In this document: positions 37,903 through 49,744 of the stretch, in pieces
How positions within the stretch are numbered: position 1 is the first letter of the stretch
Layout of the letters: the number at the start of each line of letters is the position of its first letter
NCBI GenBank assembly: GCA_013399115.1
Contig: VXAA01001381.1
Coordinates: forward strand, 47,127 to 111,126
Length of the DNA: 64,000 nucleotides
From: Anseranas semipalmata
Taxonomy: Eukaryota > Chordata > Aves > Anseriformes > Anseranatidae
Direction: 5' to 3'
The notes under the pieces: generated by a model
The model's database searches: none
Told to the model about the DNA's origin: nothing
What the model saw: only the letters and a program-made list of their open reading frames with translations
Translations under genes and position numbers: made by a program

Positions 37903-38970
37903 TCAGAGGCAACCACCGATGAGCTACATTTTTCCTCTCTTAATGAAAAGGTCCTACATTAGAGGCCCCCTTCTCTCTGTGTTTCCTTGCTTTTAAGCAG
38001 GATTCCAATTCAAACCAAAAGCCCTCACATGCAGAAAAACATTTGTTTGGAGAGAATAATTCCTCCCTGGTGTTTGCCACATATTTATTTTGTCTCAGTA
38101 CTATAAAAAAGGGTCTTGTTGCTGACTCAGAAGGAGCTCATTATGGAAAGACTTCACCTTTCAGTTGCAAAAGATGTTTCCTTGAAATGATAATGTAATG
38201 AGTGTTAGATCAGCCGTATGTAGCCGTTAGGCTATTCTTTTGATCGGTTGGAAATGCATTTGTTAAAAAGCTGCTTTATTGATTTCCTGGCTGGTTTTTA
38301 TACTGTTTGGATCATCTGTACACACACACACATATCACATTTTTACCACTTCAAAGTGGTTAATAAATTCACACTGCTCAGGAGATTGAACACGAAATGG
38401 AGTGAACCCTTTCTATAGAGAACTCTGTTGTTCAACCTTTGATAAAAAGAGTCTTAACTGCACGCTGGGTGTCTCCTTTACAATATTTTTAAAACAATCT
38501 GCCACAAAGGGAACAACATACACTAAAGCAAAAGAATATGGCTCCCAGGGATATAAACTGAGTGAGGAGTTGTGATTAAGATTTCAGTAAGTTCAGGTGA
38601 CAAAATATTACTGAGTTTATACCAGGCTCAATGCAGATATTGTTTCCTGCTAACCTATCCACATTTACTATTTTCACTTCGTTGTTTTTATGATATATTA
38701 GCAGTATAAGTTTGATACATTGTAAGTGTTAAAGATGAAACCTGTGCCTCTTCATATAAATTGCTAGAACTATACAAAATATCTCTAGTTAAATTTCATG
38801 GGCTTTGTTGGCCTTGGATGTCTCTTGGATCACAGAGTTTTACACCATTGTCTGAACTCCTTGTTTATAGGTCCCCAGTTTCGACAATACCCAAGCAGGT
38901 TACCGCTCTGAGGTGTGGATCAAAATTTTCATTTGGTAAAGTTTTAAGATATACTCTCTGGTTGTTGTTG

Positions 38971-38986
38971 TTTTTTTTTTTTTTTT
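38971..38986. repeat. Poly-T run (16 T)
   Basis: A T16 run preceded by GTTGTTGTTG, in unique DNA. Confidence 0.9.
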
Positions 38987-39630
38987 CTTCCCCTTTTCTT
39001 TTTGATTGTTTTGGTTTACTAAACAACCCACTAATATCCTTTTGGATCAAAAACCTGAATTATATAGATGAGCCTTGTGAATGGAAATCTCAAGGAAGTG
39101 TGTTAATTACTGTGTTGCAATTCACCTTTGATTCCCCAGCTAAGGACAGTCATTGCAGAGCTTGTATCTTCCTCTCCTCTCTCTGAGTAGAGTTGCTAAC
39201 CTGTATCTCATAGCAATGTGATGTTAGTGTTAGCAGCCCGCTTTTATACCCATGTGATGTCTATAAAATATTACCTACCCCTTGACTGTGTATTTAAGAC
39301 AAGCCATTCAAATGACCCAGATGACCATGCTACTTATTTGAGTGATTGGCTTTGGCAGTGTCAAGGGTGGCCTATCAAACCAGAAGCTGCTGTCTTAACA
39401 TGAGTTTGAAGTTTGTTCAGGTGCTTAAATTAAAATGTGAAAACTGGATCTTTCTAGTGTTGTGAGATTATTGAAGTTATCAGATGTGAAACTACACAAA
39501 TGACATGATCTAGAAGGACTTAAGGATGTTTTTAGTATTTTATGCATAAATGCCAACATATATGCAGTATCCAAGGAACCTGGAGCAAGCAGAACAGAGT
39601 AAAAATATTTAACAGAAACCATTTACATTT

Positions 39631-39740
39631 CAGTTCCTGAGTCCTCTATCTATGAAATAGAAATAACAGACTTTCTTACCTCTCAAAAGGATTGTGAGAA
39701 CAAATACATTAAATATTGCAAAGAACTGGAGTATTACGGT
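39631..39740 (+). mobile_element. MIR-like SINE relic (core and 3' part)
   Basis: The order of motifs follows the central and 3' part of MIR. CAGTTCCTGAG with CTATCTATGAAATAG corresponds to the CAGTTTCCTCATCTGTAAAATG block. TTACCTCTCAAAAGGATTG with TGAGAACAAATACATTAAA corresponds to the CTACCTCATAGGGTTGTTGTGAGGATTAAATGAG-type block, and GCAAAGAACTGGAGTATTA to the GCGCTTAGAACAGTGC-type end. The tRNA-like head is missing or too decayed to see. This is an ancient inert copy. Confidence 0.75.
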
Positions 39741-39807
39741 AATTGATGCCAAATGCCCGACTAAGATAGCTAGGGACAATTTCTGAAGAGACAGGAGTTG
39801 TATTTGC

Positions 39808-39911
39808 AGAATCACAGAATTGTTAAGGTTGTAAGGGACCTTTGGGGGTCTTCTGATCCAGCTGCCCACCCTAAACACGGCCAGCAAATCTTTCTACTAC
39901 CCAATTTAATT
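39808..39911 (-). mobile_element. CR1 LINE 3' fragment
   Basis: The plus strand starts with the reverse complement of the tail (AGAATCACAGAATTGTTAAG). It continues with TTGTAAGGGACCTTTGGG and a CTTCTGATCCAGCTGCCCAC block, then decays. Only about 100 bp remain, without coding sequence. It lies about 70 bp after the MIR-like relic. Confidence 0.85.
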
Positions 39912-42684
39912 CTGTGAACTGTAGGTATCTGACCTTGGAAGAGATGAAGAGTCACCCTAAAAAAGCACCATTTAATGAGCTTTAGTTTTATTCATTGGCA
40001 AAATTGAAATAAAGCCAGTTAGAAAATAAAACATTGTTTTCAATTCTTGAAAAGATATAGCAAGCAATACAGGATTGAGTGAGTTCTTTTGTTTCTTTAA
40101 CTTTAAAAATTTTAAATACTATTTTTTTTTAGATTAATAATGACTAATTAAATTTTTTACAATGTTAAAACTGGGTGTTTGTAATTTATCCTTTAATTTG
40201 AGGAAAATATATCCTAATGAATGTAATCCCAGAGCATTCTGGTGTCATCAAGTTAGTATTGTTCACTAAAGCAGAAAAATATTGCCAGTTTCTGTCTCCT
40301 TGTTTATTCTTTTTCTTCTAAAATAATTAAGCTCTATTTTCTTCTAGGCTGCTCCTTTCCATAACTATATTTAGATGTATAGACAGAATGAAGAAAATCA
40401 TTGTTGTTTCTAAGAGAGGATTTTTTATTTCTGGACTTGTGGCAGCTTTCTAAGTAATAGAGTTTTTCTTCATTTGATAGCATATAACTTTTCATTGATC
40501 TCAGGAGTTGTACTTCAAAACATTTACAAAAACTTAAGATTTATCTTTTGGGCTAGTGAATGTCTTTGTGCCAGTTAGCCCAGTTGAGAAATCTCTCTCT
40601 CTTATAACATGCATCTATAGAAAGATGTTCTGATGTGCCTGCTTGGCGAAGTGGCAGGATATGCCATGCTGTCATTTACCATGTTTTGGCCAGTGATTAG
40701 CAGGAAATGACTTTGACATATATGGAGAAGACAATTATTCAACAAATGGACAGATTCAGTCCTGTATGTCATCTATCGCCTATGCTTTTGTTGATATACT
40801 AAAGGCCTTCTTGCCTTCCTCTTTTTTGACTGGAACAGCAAGTGATCATGTTGTATGGTTGATGTTTTTGAGCAGGAGGGTTTGTCCCTCTCTTCGTTGA
40901 AGACACCTGCTGCTGTGATTAGCTTGGTAAGAGATATGTAAAGGAGACAAAGTGGATATGAGTTTTGTGTACAAACAGCAGTAAGTGCTTTAGACGGCTG
41001 CTGTATTTGTCAGTAGGTGAGAGGGAAATGTGAAGGCATCAAATACAAGATAGAAATCACTCAAACTTATGCTTACTAGTAATTTAGTTCTACCAAATTG
41101 GTATTGATCTTGAGATAATTATTTAATACCTGTTTATTCTTTAATAGTTTCCTTAATATTTTAATGCAGTGATGCTTTTTGGATTTTATTTAACCATTGG
41201 CAATCACTGAAAGTAAAGGCTATCAAATGCTTGAAAATGCTATCTATTCTTTTATACTTTGGGTATCAACACATCCATCTATCTAATCTAACCTAGTGTA
41301 TTACTAGTCATCTTTGATCAAGATAGTTTCTAGGTTAGCTCTCACATAAAAACAAAACAACAAGCCACCACCACCATCAATAACAAAAACCAATCCAATA
41401 TTCAGTTTTAAGAACTATTTGCATGACTATTTATATTAAACTGGGTTAGTATATGAGAAAATTATTTATCTGATGAGTGTACTTTTTAAAAATGCACAGT
41501 ATACCTATAATTTTTTAAGCAGTAGATCTGTTTGTACTCTTTCACCTATAAGACACTGGAACATCGCTTTTATAAATAATGTTTTTACCCTTTGATCAGC
41601 TGTCTGTCTCATTTACCTGCATTTTCTTTTAGATCATTGAGTCCTCTGCATGCTTAGTGGCCTGTACAGCACTTCAGCCCCATGTTGCAAGCTCTGCTTT
41701 CTCACTATGCCTCATTAAGCATATGAAAATATATTAATATATTTTTAAATATGCGTAATATTCCCCAAGTTACTTTTCCATATAAACAGTTGCTTTTCTT
41801 GCCACAGGTGTGTTGAGAGTGTAAGGGGAAGCTTTTGACCCTGAGATGGGAGTAATGACCCAAGAGACAATCTCTCTCTCTCTCTCTTGCATGTACTCGG
41901 TGATATCCACATTGGGAAGAAGTTTTTGAACCAGTACTTCAAAGCAGAGGGGTTCATTAGCTTTGGAAATCAATTCATCCAATGTATGATGAATGGCCAA
42001 ACAGTGCTCGTGATCTAGTTCTTTATTATTACTTATTTTTAGTTTCTGCATTACTGCTACTTCATCATCTTATTTATTCTCTTTGCTGTTTGAACTATGC
42101 AGGAAATACTGCATTTCCCATCGGAATTTGGGATGGGATAAGGCCATGTTATCTTGTTCTTGATAAAGCTACTGTCATTTTTAATCTGACAATTGAAAAC
42201 TGTGACACATCTGAGCAGTTTATAAACACCAAGGAATGTTTTTGAATGTGTGCTGTGGTTTGGAAATACAATGGGAATGCTAAGCAAAGTTTCAAGTGTA
42301 TGTGTTAACTGACAGAGAGAAGGAGGGAGGGAGGAAAAGAAGACTGCAAAGAAAAGTTAGCTCTTCAGACTGATATGTGATGACTACTAAGAAGCAGGAA
42401 GGTAGCACAAGCAGCAGTATGCCTCAGCCCTAAAAGGGTCTGGACCACAAAGGTTGCAAAGCTCTGAGCGCTCAGGAGGAGATGGGGAATCAAATGATAC
42501 TGAGCACACAGTGGTGGTTTAACTGGGGACTTTGCCATCATTCTCTCAGTTGGTCTAGTGATTTCTTCTGCAAGTAGATGCTTTTCTGTTTTGAGTGCTT
42601 TTCTGTTGCACACCTGTGACAGAAGGAATTGCTGTTGTTCTGGAATTGTTCCTAGGGTATATCAAACAGCAGTCATCTGCAAGC
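39912..42684. other. Gene-free AT-rich stretch
   Basis: No gene is supported. A (TC)n tract lies at 41871-41887. A minus-strand frame of 93 codons at 41770-42051 crosses that tract, where it reads as an Arg-Glu run. The part before the tract has an ordinary protein-like residue mix, but I recognise no family and no splice context. Confidence 0.6.
41871..41887. repeat. (TC)n microsatellite
   Basis: About eight TC units. Confidence 0.93.
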
Positions 42685-42965
42685 AGCACTGGTGAGATCA
42701 TAGCTGAAATTGCATCTCAATCTCTATGCTAAAAAGGATGTAGAAAATTAGAGCTCAGAAAAAAGCTCAGAAATAATCTGACGTGCTGAAAATGCATCTT
42801 GCTGTAAGTTAAAGATCAAGATCTATTTTGCTTATCAAAGGCAATGTTTAGTTTTCAAGAATGGTTTTACCATGATATAAGTATATACTCAGGGAAAAAC
42901 TCTGCTAACTTCATGCAAGTACAATCAAATCTGGAAACTGCAGGCTTGTTACAACATTTACATTT
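42685..42965 (+). mobile_element. Old CR1 LINE 3' fragment
   Basis: Matches to the CR1 3' region occur in order. CTGGTGAGATCATAGCTGAA corresponds to the TGGTGAGACCTCACCTGGA-type block. AAAAAGGATGTAGAAAATTA follows at about 42730. TTTTGCTTATCAAAGGCAAT near 42826 corresponds to the TTTAGCCTATCAAAGAGAAG-type block. GATATAAGTATATACTCAGG near 42873 corresponds to the TATAAGTACC block. Gaps and substitutions are many, so this is an ancient relic. The 5' and 3' limits are approximate. Confidence 0.6.
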
Positions 42966-45755
42966 GTTAATTTTTAGGGAAGTTCTATTGTAGCTTTAGG
43001 TGATATAACTATGGAAGCAAGCTGCAAAGTGTTGTGGTCATTTCCCTATCCTTTCATCCTTCAGTCCACTCCTTGGGTAGTCTTCTAAAAGATAAGTCTG
43101 GGACAGCTAGGGGGTGCTGAAGAGAATACAGAAATCACCAAGGAAAAACGTCTGAGCTGTGTGATAGGACGGATGAGGTTAGGTGTTGATAATGTTCCTG
43201 CAAAATATTCTTAAATGGATTAATCTCTTTCTTAAAACAAGGGTGGCAAAGTTCCTTACTCCACCTGGCCTTTTTCCAGTTTGCTTAAAGTAACCTGAGC
43301 TTCGTGAAAGTGAACAGAATGGTTTGCAGATAACATAAGGCTCAATGGCCACATCTGTATTGCTCAATAAAACAAGACTAGGGAGTGAGCTGGAGTACCA
43401 GACTGTCCAATGCTGATTGTGCAAACACTGTCTAGTTGTTAGTGGGCTCTTGGGCATGATTTTGACCAATGCCAGCCAGATACTATGGCCCACGGTGCTG
43501 AGAGGAGACCATGCACTAGATCCCCTTGCCAAGGGAGCAGTAGGGGCAAGACAGCAGCAGAGATAATCTTGCCATCTTGCCGTGTTCTGTCTCTCTATCC
43601 TAGAAGGTTTTGCAATCTCAGACTATACAAAGTTGAATAGCATGCAGCTCTTCCCAACAGTTTTGAAAATACTGCTGTGATGAGCAGCAGACAGCCTTCA
43701 CATTATGTCATGCGTATTTGACATGCGAAAAGCGCATGGTGCAAAAGTTTTCAGCCATAGGAAAGTCATACAAGGCCAGAAGGACACCAAAACTAAGTCT
43801 TACGTAGCATGGATGCAATAATGAATTTGACTGAGGGGCTAAAAGCATGGGGCCTTGCCCTGTCGTATTTATCAGTGTAGCTGTGGTGAGCTGTGACCTC
43901 TTGGTGTCCAGATGTCTGCTTTTGTTCCTTTCCCCACCCCCATCAGTGCTGCAGAGCTCCCCGTTTGTTCAATTTGTCATTGTCTGTGTGCAGATGACAT
44001 CAGGACTAGTGGACCTCTGATACTGCTCAGAAAGTATGTGAGAAATCACATTTGACAGTTTTTTCATTGGAAACCATTTGTCATTTATTGCTTAAATAAT
44101 AAAATGGAATATGAAAAAAAGTTTATTAAAAAAAAAAAAAGTTGTGTGTTATTTTGATAGGAATCATGTTTAGACATGGCCACCAGAGCAGGTGGAACCT
44201 GGGTGGTGTGTACAATAGCAGCAGTTTGCTTCATGAGTCTTACCAGCTCATGTCCTTCTGACTGAACATAAATGTATCAGCAGGTCTAAGTTCCTAACGG
44301 TAGAGATGTCCCAAGGTTTGACAGGAGGCAGCCTTGTTCTCTATTTGTATTTCAGTGGTGTTTTTCATTTTTTTTTTAATTTGTGTGTAATTCCATGATC
44401 AGAATGACTTGTTTTCAAAACCTCATACCAATAGCTGGGGCTGTGGTAGAGTGAGGCTTGTATTTTCTGGCTTATTCCATCATCCTGGGCCCTCCATACA
44501 CTGATTCTTGAAATATCCCTTTGACTGTTATTGGGTCAGTTGTGTGCTGGTAGTTGATGCTCGTAACGAAAGGGGTGAGATTTTGTTGTTGCAGGGAATG
44601 CATAGTTTGCTTTTGTAAAGGCAACTTTGCCTCATGCAGATGGACCCTCCTTTCCCCTGGTATGTAACGTGGTACAAAGCCAACATTTGAATCTTGCAGG
44701 AGCATAGTGTGCTCAGCTGTTCGTGCTACCTGAAAGAGGATTGTTTGTTCCACTTGCCTGAAGTACCGCAGTGATGAAGATCTGTAGGTATATCAGTCTG
44801 GTGCTGTAAAATTTGCAGTCTCTGCTTTTCTGTTGGCATTTTGATAGAGATGCCTATACAAGTTCACAGACAGGCAAATAGCATATTTGTATTTGTTCAG
44901 CATTGTTCTTGGTTTATTTCTTTGTGGAGTCATTCCTTGTCAGATAAGAACCAGAGAAATGATGGAAGTCTGAGCAAATGTATCTTAGGGTCAGGAGAAC
45001 ATCCTGATGACTCAAAGGAGTTACCTACAGTCAGTTTAGTACGTTCTTTCATTGCAAAGCACTGTTAATATCTGTCTTATACCAGCTCAAATATTTTTTT
45101 CTCTCTGAAACTTTTTTCCATTTGAAGTAGGTCTTCTTGAAATCAACACTGAAGCAAAAAGGCAAACTGTACCATTTCTGTAAAGTGCAGAATTGAGCAG
45201 CCAATGGAGCAGTGAGCAGTGAGGTTGTCCTTTTTTAATTACAAAAGTAACCTAATAAAAGGCTTCAATTATACCCCTGATTACTGTTTTAAGACATTTG
45301 AGGTCTTGCCTAAATTCCTGGGTTTTGACAAGTGGCAAAGCTGAAATAATTCATTTAAAATGTTAAAAAAGTCCCCAAAGAAATCCTAAAAGAAACAAAC
45401 AAAAAAGTAACTCAGGGAATCTGATAGAATTTCATTATTCATAGGGACTTTTACTGTTGGGGAAGGCATTGTATTGATGAATACATAAAATTCTAGGACA
45501 ACAGGATTTTTTAAACTCCATTTTTTACAAGTTCTTTTCATACATAAATATACTGTATAATTAGTACATTTCCATGTTTCAGACTCATAGGAAAATGAGC
45601 AATAGAGCTCAAGGTCAGAAACCTGTTGGTATTACATTGAGATGTTCTGTACTTCCTAACCCTTTATGTCTTCAAAGGAATATCTTCTCATTCAAGGTAA
45701 TATTTTGGAAGTTGAGCACATGTGCATGTGCACACACGTGAATGACAGAACCTCT
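42966..45755. other. Gene-free stretch
   Basis: No gene is supported. The longest frames, 117 codons (43179-43532, minus) and 93 codons (44472-44753, minus), show no domain. A poly-A run lies near 44129-44140. Confidence 0.6.
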
Positions 45756-45869
45756 NNNNNNNNNNNNNNNNNNNNNNNNNNNNNNNNNNNNNNNNNNNNN
45801 NNNNNNNNNNNNNNNNNNNNNNNNNNNNNNNNNNNNNNNNNNNNNNNNNNNNNNNNNNNNNNNNNNNNN
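45756..45869. other. Assembly gap (114 N)
   Basis: The gap ends exactly where an (ATT)n array begins, so part of the missing sequence is probably more of the same repeat. Confidence 1.
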
Positions 45870-45911
<42 letters not shown>

Positions 45912-45912
45912 T
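45870..45912. repeat. (ATT)n microsatellite at gap edge
   Basis: About fourteen perfect ATT units run out of the assembly gap. The array is probably longer than shown. Homopolymeric frames across it (Ile, Leu or Asn runs) are artefacts. Confidence 0.97.
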
Positions 45913-46375
45913 TCCAAGCTGAAGTGCACTGGATTAATAGTCAGGGCTCTGCTACAGTTAACACATGCCTGGAAAATAGCCACACATAAGAATTCACTGA
46001 CCCAGAAATGAGAGAAACAAAATCAATCAGTGAGTCAGTGACAACGAATCTGATGAACCTCTGAGCACTGCTAGCACGGATGATATTCTCAGCTTGCAGG
46101 TTCAGCCTTAATGATAACACCAGTAGGGAGACAAAATTGGAAAGAGCACATTGTATCTTTGCCAGCTCTCTTCCCATGTTCTGCAATCAGTGGAAACAGA
46201 TCTGGGTAAACAAAATTCTCAACGTTGGTTTATCTAGCAGAACAGTCTCAGAAGCTTTGTAGAAGGAGGACAATAGTCTCTGTGCCTAATACATTGAAGG
46301 ATCAGTGAAATTAAATAGCAGCATCCTCAGCATTTTATTCCTTTCTTCTTTTGTTGTAATCTCTCTTTATTGCTT

Positions 46376-46468
46376 CTCCTTTTCCTTTTCCTTTTCCTTT
46401 TCCTTTTCCTTTCCCTTTTCCTTTTCCTTTCCCTTTCCCTTTCCTTTTCCCTTTCCCTTTCCCTTTCC
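46376..46468. repeat. CCTTTT/CCCTTT hexamer array, first block
   Basis: About 93 bp of pure pyrimidine. The array grades from CCTTTT units at the left to CCCTTT units at the right and ends in an undetermined base at 46469. The strand bias makes it a homopurine-homopyrimidine tract. Confidence 0.95.
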
Positions 46469-46576
46469 NGAGCACACTAAGTAATTCTGCCAAGGTGCAG
46501 GTCCATGCACACCCCGGTGCTCATCCACAGTCGTTCAGAGGCTGCAGCACAGAGGGAGCTGTGCTTGGGACAGATA

Positions 46577-46648
46577 TTCCTTTCCCTTTCCCTTTCCCTT
46601 TCCCTTTCCCTTTCCCTTTCCCTTTCCCTTTCCCTTTCCCTTTCCCTC
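46577..46648. repeat. CCCTTT hexamer array, second block
   Basis: About 72 bp of nearly perfect CCCTTT units on the same strand as the first block, 108 bp away. It yields Phe-Pro runs in a plus-strand frame and Arg-Glu runs in a minus-strand frame (46477-46839). Neither frame is a gene. Confidence 0.95.
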
Positions 46649-46705
46649 TTCTTTTGCCACACAAGATGATTTGGGAGAGCGTATAGTACATGCATGTATA
46701 TGCAT

Positions 46706-46972
46706 GGTAATGGTTTTAAACTAAAAGAGGGTAGTTTTGGGTTAGACATTAGGAAGAAAATGTTTACTCTGAGGGTGCTGAGGCACTGGCATAGGCTGCC
46801 CAGAGAAGCTGTGGATGCCCCATCCCTGGAGGTGTTCAAGGCCAGGCTGGATGGGGCTTTGGGTAACCTGGTCTAGTGGGAGGTGTCCCTGCCCATGGCA
46901 GGGGGTTGGAACCAGATGGTCTTTAAGGTCCCTTTCAACCCAAACCATTCTATGGTTCTGTGACTATATGAT
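46706..46972 (+). mobile_element. CR1 LINE 3' end, well preserved
   Basis: A full-order match to the avian CR1 3' end. TAATGGTTTTAAACTAAAAG opens it, followed by TTAGACATTAGGAAGAAAAT and GAGGGTGCTGAGGCACTGGC. GCTGCCCAGAGAAGCTGTGG, CCATCCCTGGAGGTGTTCAA, GGCCAGGCTGGATGGGGCTT and CCTGCCCATGGCAGGGGGTT continue in order. It closes with CAACCCAAACCATTCTATGG and the octamer-like tail TTCTGTGACTATATGAT. There is little decay, so this is the youngest-looking CR1 here. It is 5' truncated with no reverse transcriptase. The 60- and 68-codon frames inside it are fortuitous. It inserted about 60 bp after the second CCCTTT array. Confidence 0.97.
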
Positions 46973-49707
46973 ATAACACATAGGCATGGCTAGTGCCAAG
47001 AAGTTGTCAGATAGTAGTGAGGAGATTGAAGAACTGCAAGTATTTAAATGATGAACTTTGACAGTACTGTAAAAACAGCATGTAAATAATAGCCAGCAAA
47101 CATAGCAAGTACTTAGTGTACATTAGTACACATTAGTGTATGTCATATCCATGTATGAGATTTTGATTTTGGAAAAAGCATTCTGAGATACTAATTGATT
47201 TGCAAGCAGCAAAGTTATTAGTGGCTAGCAAAGTGCACCATCTTCTAGTTATTTCTGGTGTGTATCTGGATTCGTTAAAAACTGCTATAGCTCTGCTAAG
47301 AGTGATAAGCCCCTTCCCTGCTTTTCTTTCCTTATTTTTAGAAATGGCTGTATGCCTGCAGGTTACAGGGATCTGAGTACCTGGACTTGTGCCTCTAATA
47401 ATTCCACCGACAAGGCACTCAGAGTTTGTGAATTTAGCAGTGGCAAATCAGGTTAAATGCAGCTGTTACTGGATGGGTTAATCATTTTTCGTATTGCTTG
47501 GTCTTGCATTTTAAATGGCACTGGCAACGCAGAATATTATCTTCCATGTTTGATGTATAGTATTGCCTGAATGATCCAAGTCATACTGACAAGAGCATAA
47601 CCAAGTACAAACAGAATATAAACCTTCTCTGACCATGAAGTGAGTGTGCGGTGTATACAATGTTATGATGGATATCTTTTCTGTTGTTACAAATGGTTTG
47701 CACATTTCAAATTCTTTCTTTTGGCTAATGAAAAATACCTTATCACACATGCTTTAGGTCTAAGATCAGTGCTATTTAAGTGATAGTTAATTAAGTTAAC
47801 AGGGTTTGGAAATGAACATAATGCACATTTTGGAATTTTCTTTCTGGCACGATTTAATATAGTTGGCCGAAATATTATGCAATTGGCAAGCACCAGGAAG
47901 GTGCTTTGCTCTTTTCATGCTGTAAATGAATCTTAAGTATGCTGAGGGCTTTGGATGACTTAATTGACCATTTTTTTTCTAGACATCCCTAGAACTTGGA
48001 TAGGTCCAAAATTAGAAAGGATCCAGCTGTGGAGGGAGTCAAAGAAAGAAGAAAAGAGGTTACTCAGGTAAAAGCTGAGTTTGGAGAAACAAGGCAGGGA
48101 TGAAACGCTGTATCTGTGTGCTAGTTGCTGAGGAATCAGTAGAAAATTAAGAGCACATAGTCTAAGCATTCAAACTGTATCTCTTGCTAAGGGTCAAATG
48201 ATACATTCTGATTTACTCATTCAATAGAGGATTTTTTCTTGTCTTAGAACCCTTAAATAGACACATAGTGCTGAAAAAAAAACCAATGTCTGAAATTTCA
48301 GGCAATTCTCTTTTCAGTATTTGACATGTTCCACCATTTCTAGTTCTGCACAAAGAGCAAAACAGGAACATGACAGACTCTGCTACTGCAGATAACAGGG
48401 ACACAGTGTGTGATATTCACTGTGCTTCTGGGAGACCAGAAGAAGGCTCTGAAGACCTGTGCTGTCTAAGGAAGCAGTGCACATGTGCAGCCAGGCCCCT
48501 GAGCTGGGATCAACACTGGGTGTTGGCAGCACATTGATGTGGTTCATGTCACCTTCTGCCCATGATTTACATCAGAGATGCCCAGCTCAACAGAGCAGGT
48601 GGCCAAAAAGAATCCAGGTTGTCAGGATGGGGCCATATTTCCACATCCTACCGAAGTCTGCCTCCTTGTTTCCCTCTTGCACTGATGCCCTTATGGCAAG
48701 GTCCTGCCCCACAGACCATCACGGGATCTGTCTTCTCTCATCTATAGCAGTATAATTATTGAGAGAGTCAGCTTTCTTTTGGAGCTTTCTGCTTTAGAAC
48801 TGGCTTTCTTTCAAGGTGTGTGTGTGTGCATCTTCCATTGGACTGTGCATGTGGATATGCTTAGGTTTTTGGCTGGCTGAGAGCAATTTAAAGTTGCTTT
48901 CCTACAATATAGGGCTGTAAAGTTTAAAAACGAACAAACAAACAACCAGTTCCATGTGCAGAAATGTTATTTGTGTGCGTGATGTCCTGTGTATTTTGCT
49001 GTTTATCGCTTCATGTTCCTCCTTATTCTCTTTATTTCTGGTTTCTTTGTGTTTACGGTCTCCCTGGCTTATTAACTCTGCAGTGCCATCTTACTTTGCT
49101 GGTGGTGACAGGCTGTCATACCGCTGTAGACTTCCCCATTACAGAACCCCGCTAGTGACAAACACTGATTCATCACGCAGCACTGGTCCAAAATCACAAT
49201 TGGAAAAATCAGAAGTGCAACCTCTGAAGCTTCCCTCTAAGGACTACCCTAAACTCCTGCAGTTCTTGCCGTCCCCTCTTCCTGTCTCTTCTGCTCACTG
49301 CCACCACCTTGACTACGGCTCCAAACACGACTGGCTCGCAGTCTCTGGGCTGCAGCAAGTGTCTGTGTGTGCTCCACGTGTTAAGCCAAAGCAACGTGGC
49401 AAGCTGCTGTGGGCCAGCAGAGCGGTCATGAACAGGTGTTCATTTCACCTGCCTTTTTCTTTTTCCTAGTTCTTCTTAATGCTTCTCTCCACAAAGATGG
49501 GCTCTCTAATACCTCTGCTCCCAACATGTTCATTGTAAGCCTGATAGGTACTTGGAGAAGGCAAGAAGAGAGTTGTAGCTGTGTATTTGGAGCACGCCTA
49601 AGAAGGGGTGGCTTGGCAGGGTGTGAAACTGGTGTTGATGCAGAGAGTAATGCAGTTTATAGCAGCTGAAAAAATCCCAAAACTTTACTGCATTCTGTGT
49701 CTGACTA

Positions 49708-49744
49708 AAATGAAAAAAAAATAAAAAAAAATAAAAATAAATAA
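49708..49744. repeat. A-rich (AAAAT)n-like tract
   Basis: A runs separated by single T at irregular spacing. Low-complexity DNA with no element body seen beside it. Confidence 0.9.

Larger units (their letters stand above)
34559..39630. other. Gene-free AT-rich stretch
   Basis: No gene is supported. Frames of 139 codons (35702-36121, plus) and 141 codons (38761-39186, plus) are unrecognised; the second crosses a T16 run at 38971-38986. Other simple tracts are G-rich 35110-35132, A19 at 37278-37296 and C13 at 37879-37891. Confidence 0.6.

Noticed and set aside
38761..39186. 141-codon plus-strand open frame
   Set aside because: It crosses a T16 homopolymer that gives a phenylalanine run, and it matches no known family.
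45930..45975. GGATTAATAGTCAGGGCTC resembling a MIR head
   Set aside because: No core or tail follows, and it lies beside a microsatellite.
45666..46011. Frames of 89 to 107 codons with Ile, Leu or Asn runs
   Set aside because: They span an assembly gap and an ATT microsatellite.
46477..46839. 120-codon minus-strand frame with an Arg-Glu repeat
   Set aside because: The repeat is just the CCCTTT microsatellite translated, and the N-terminal part is CR1 sequence.
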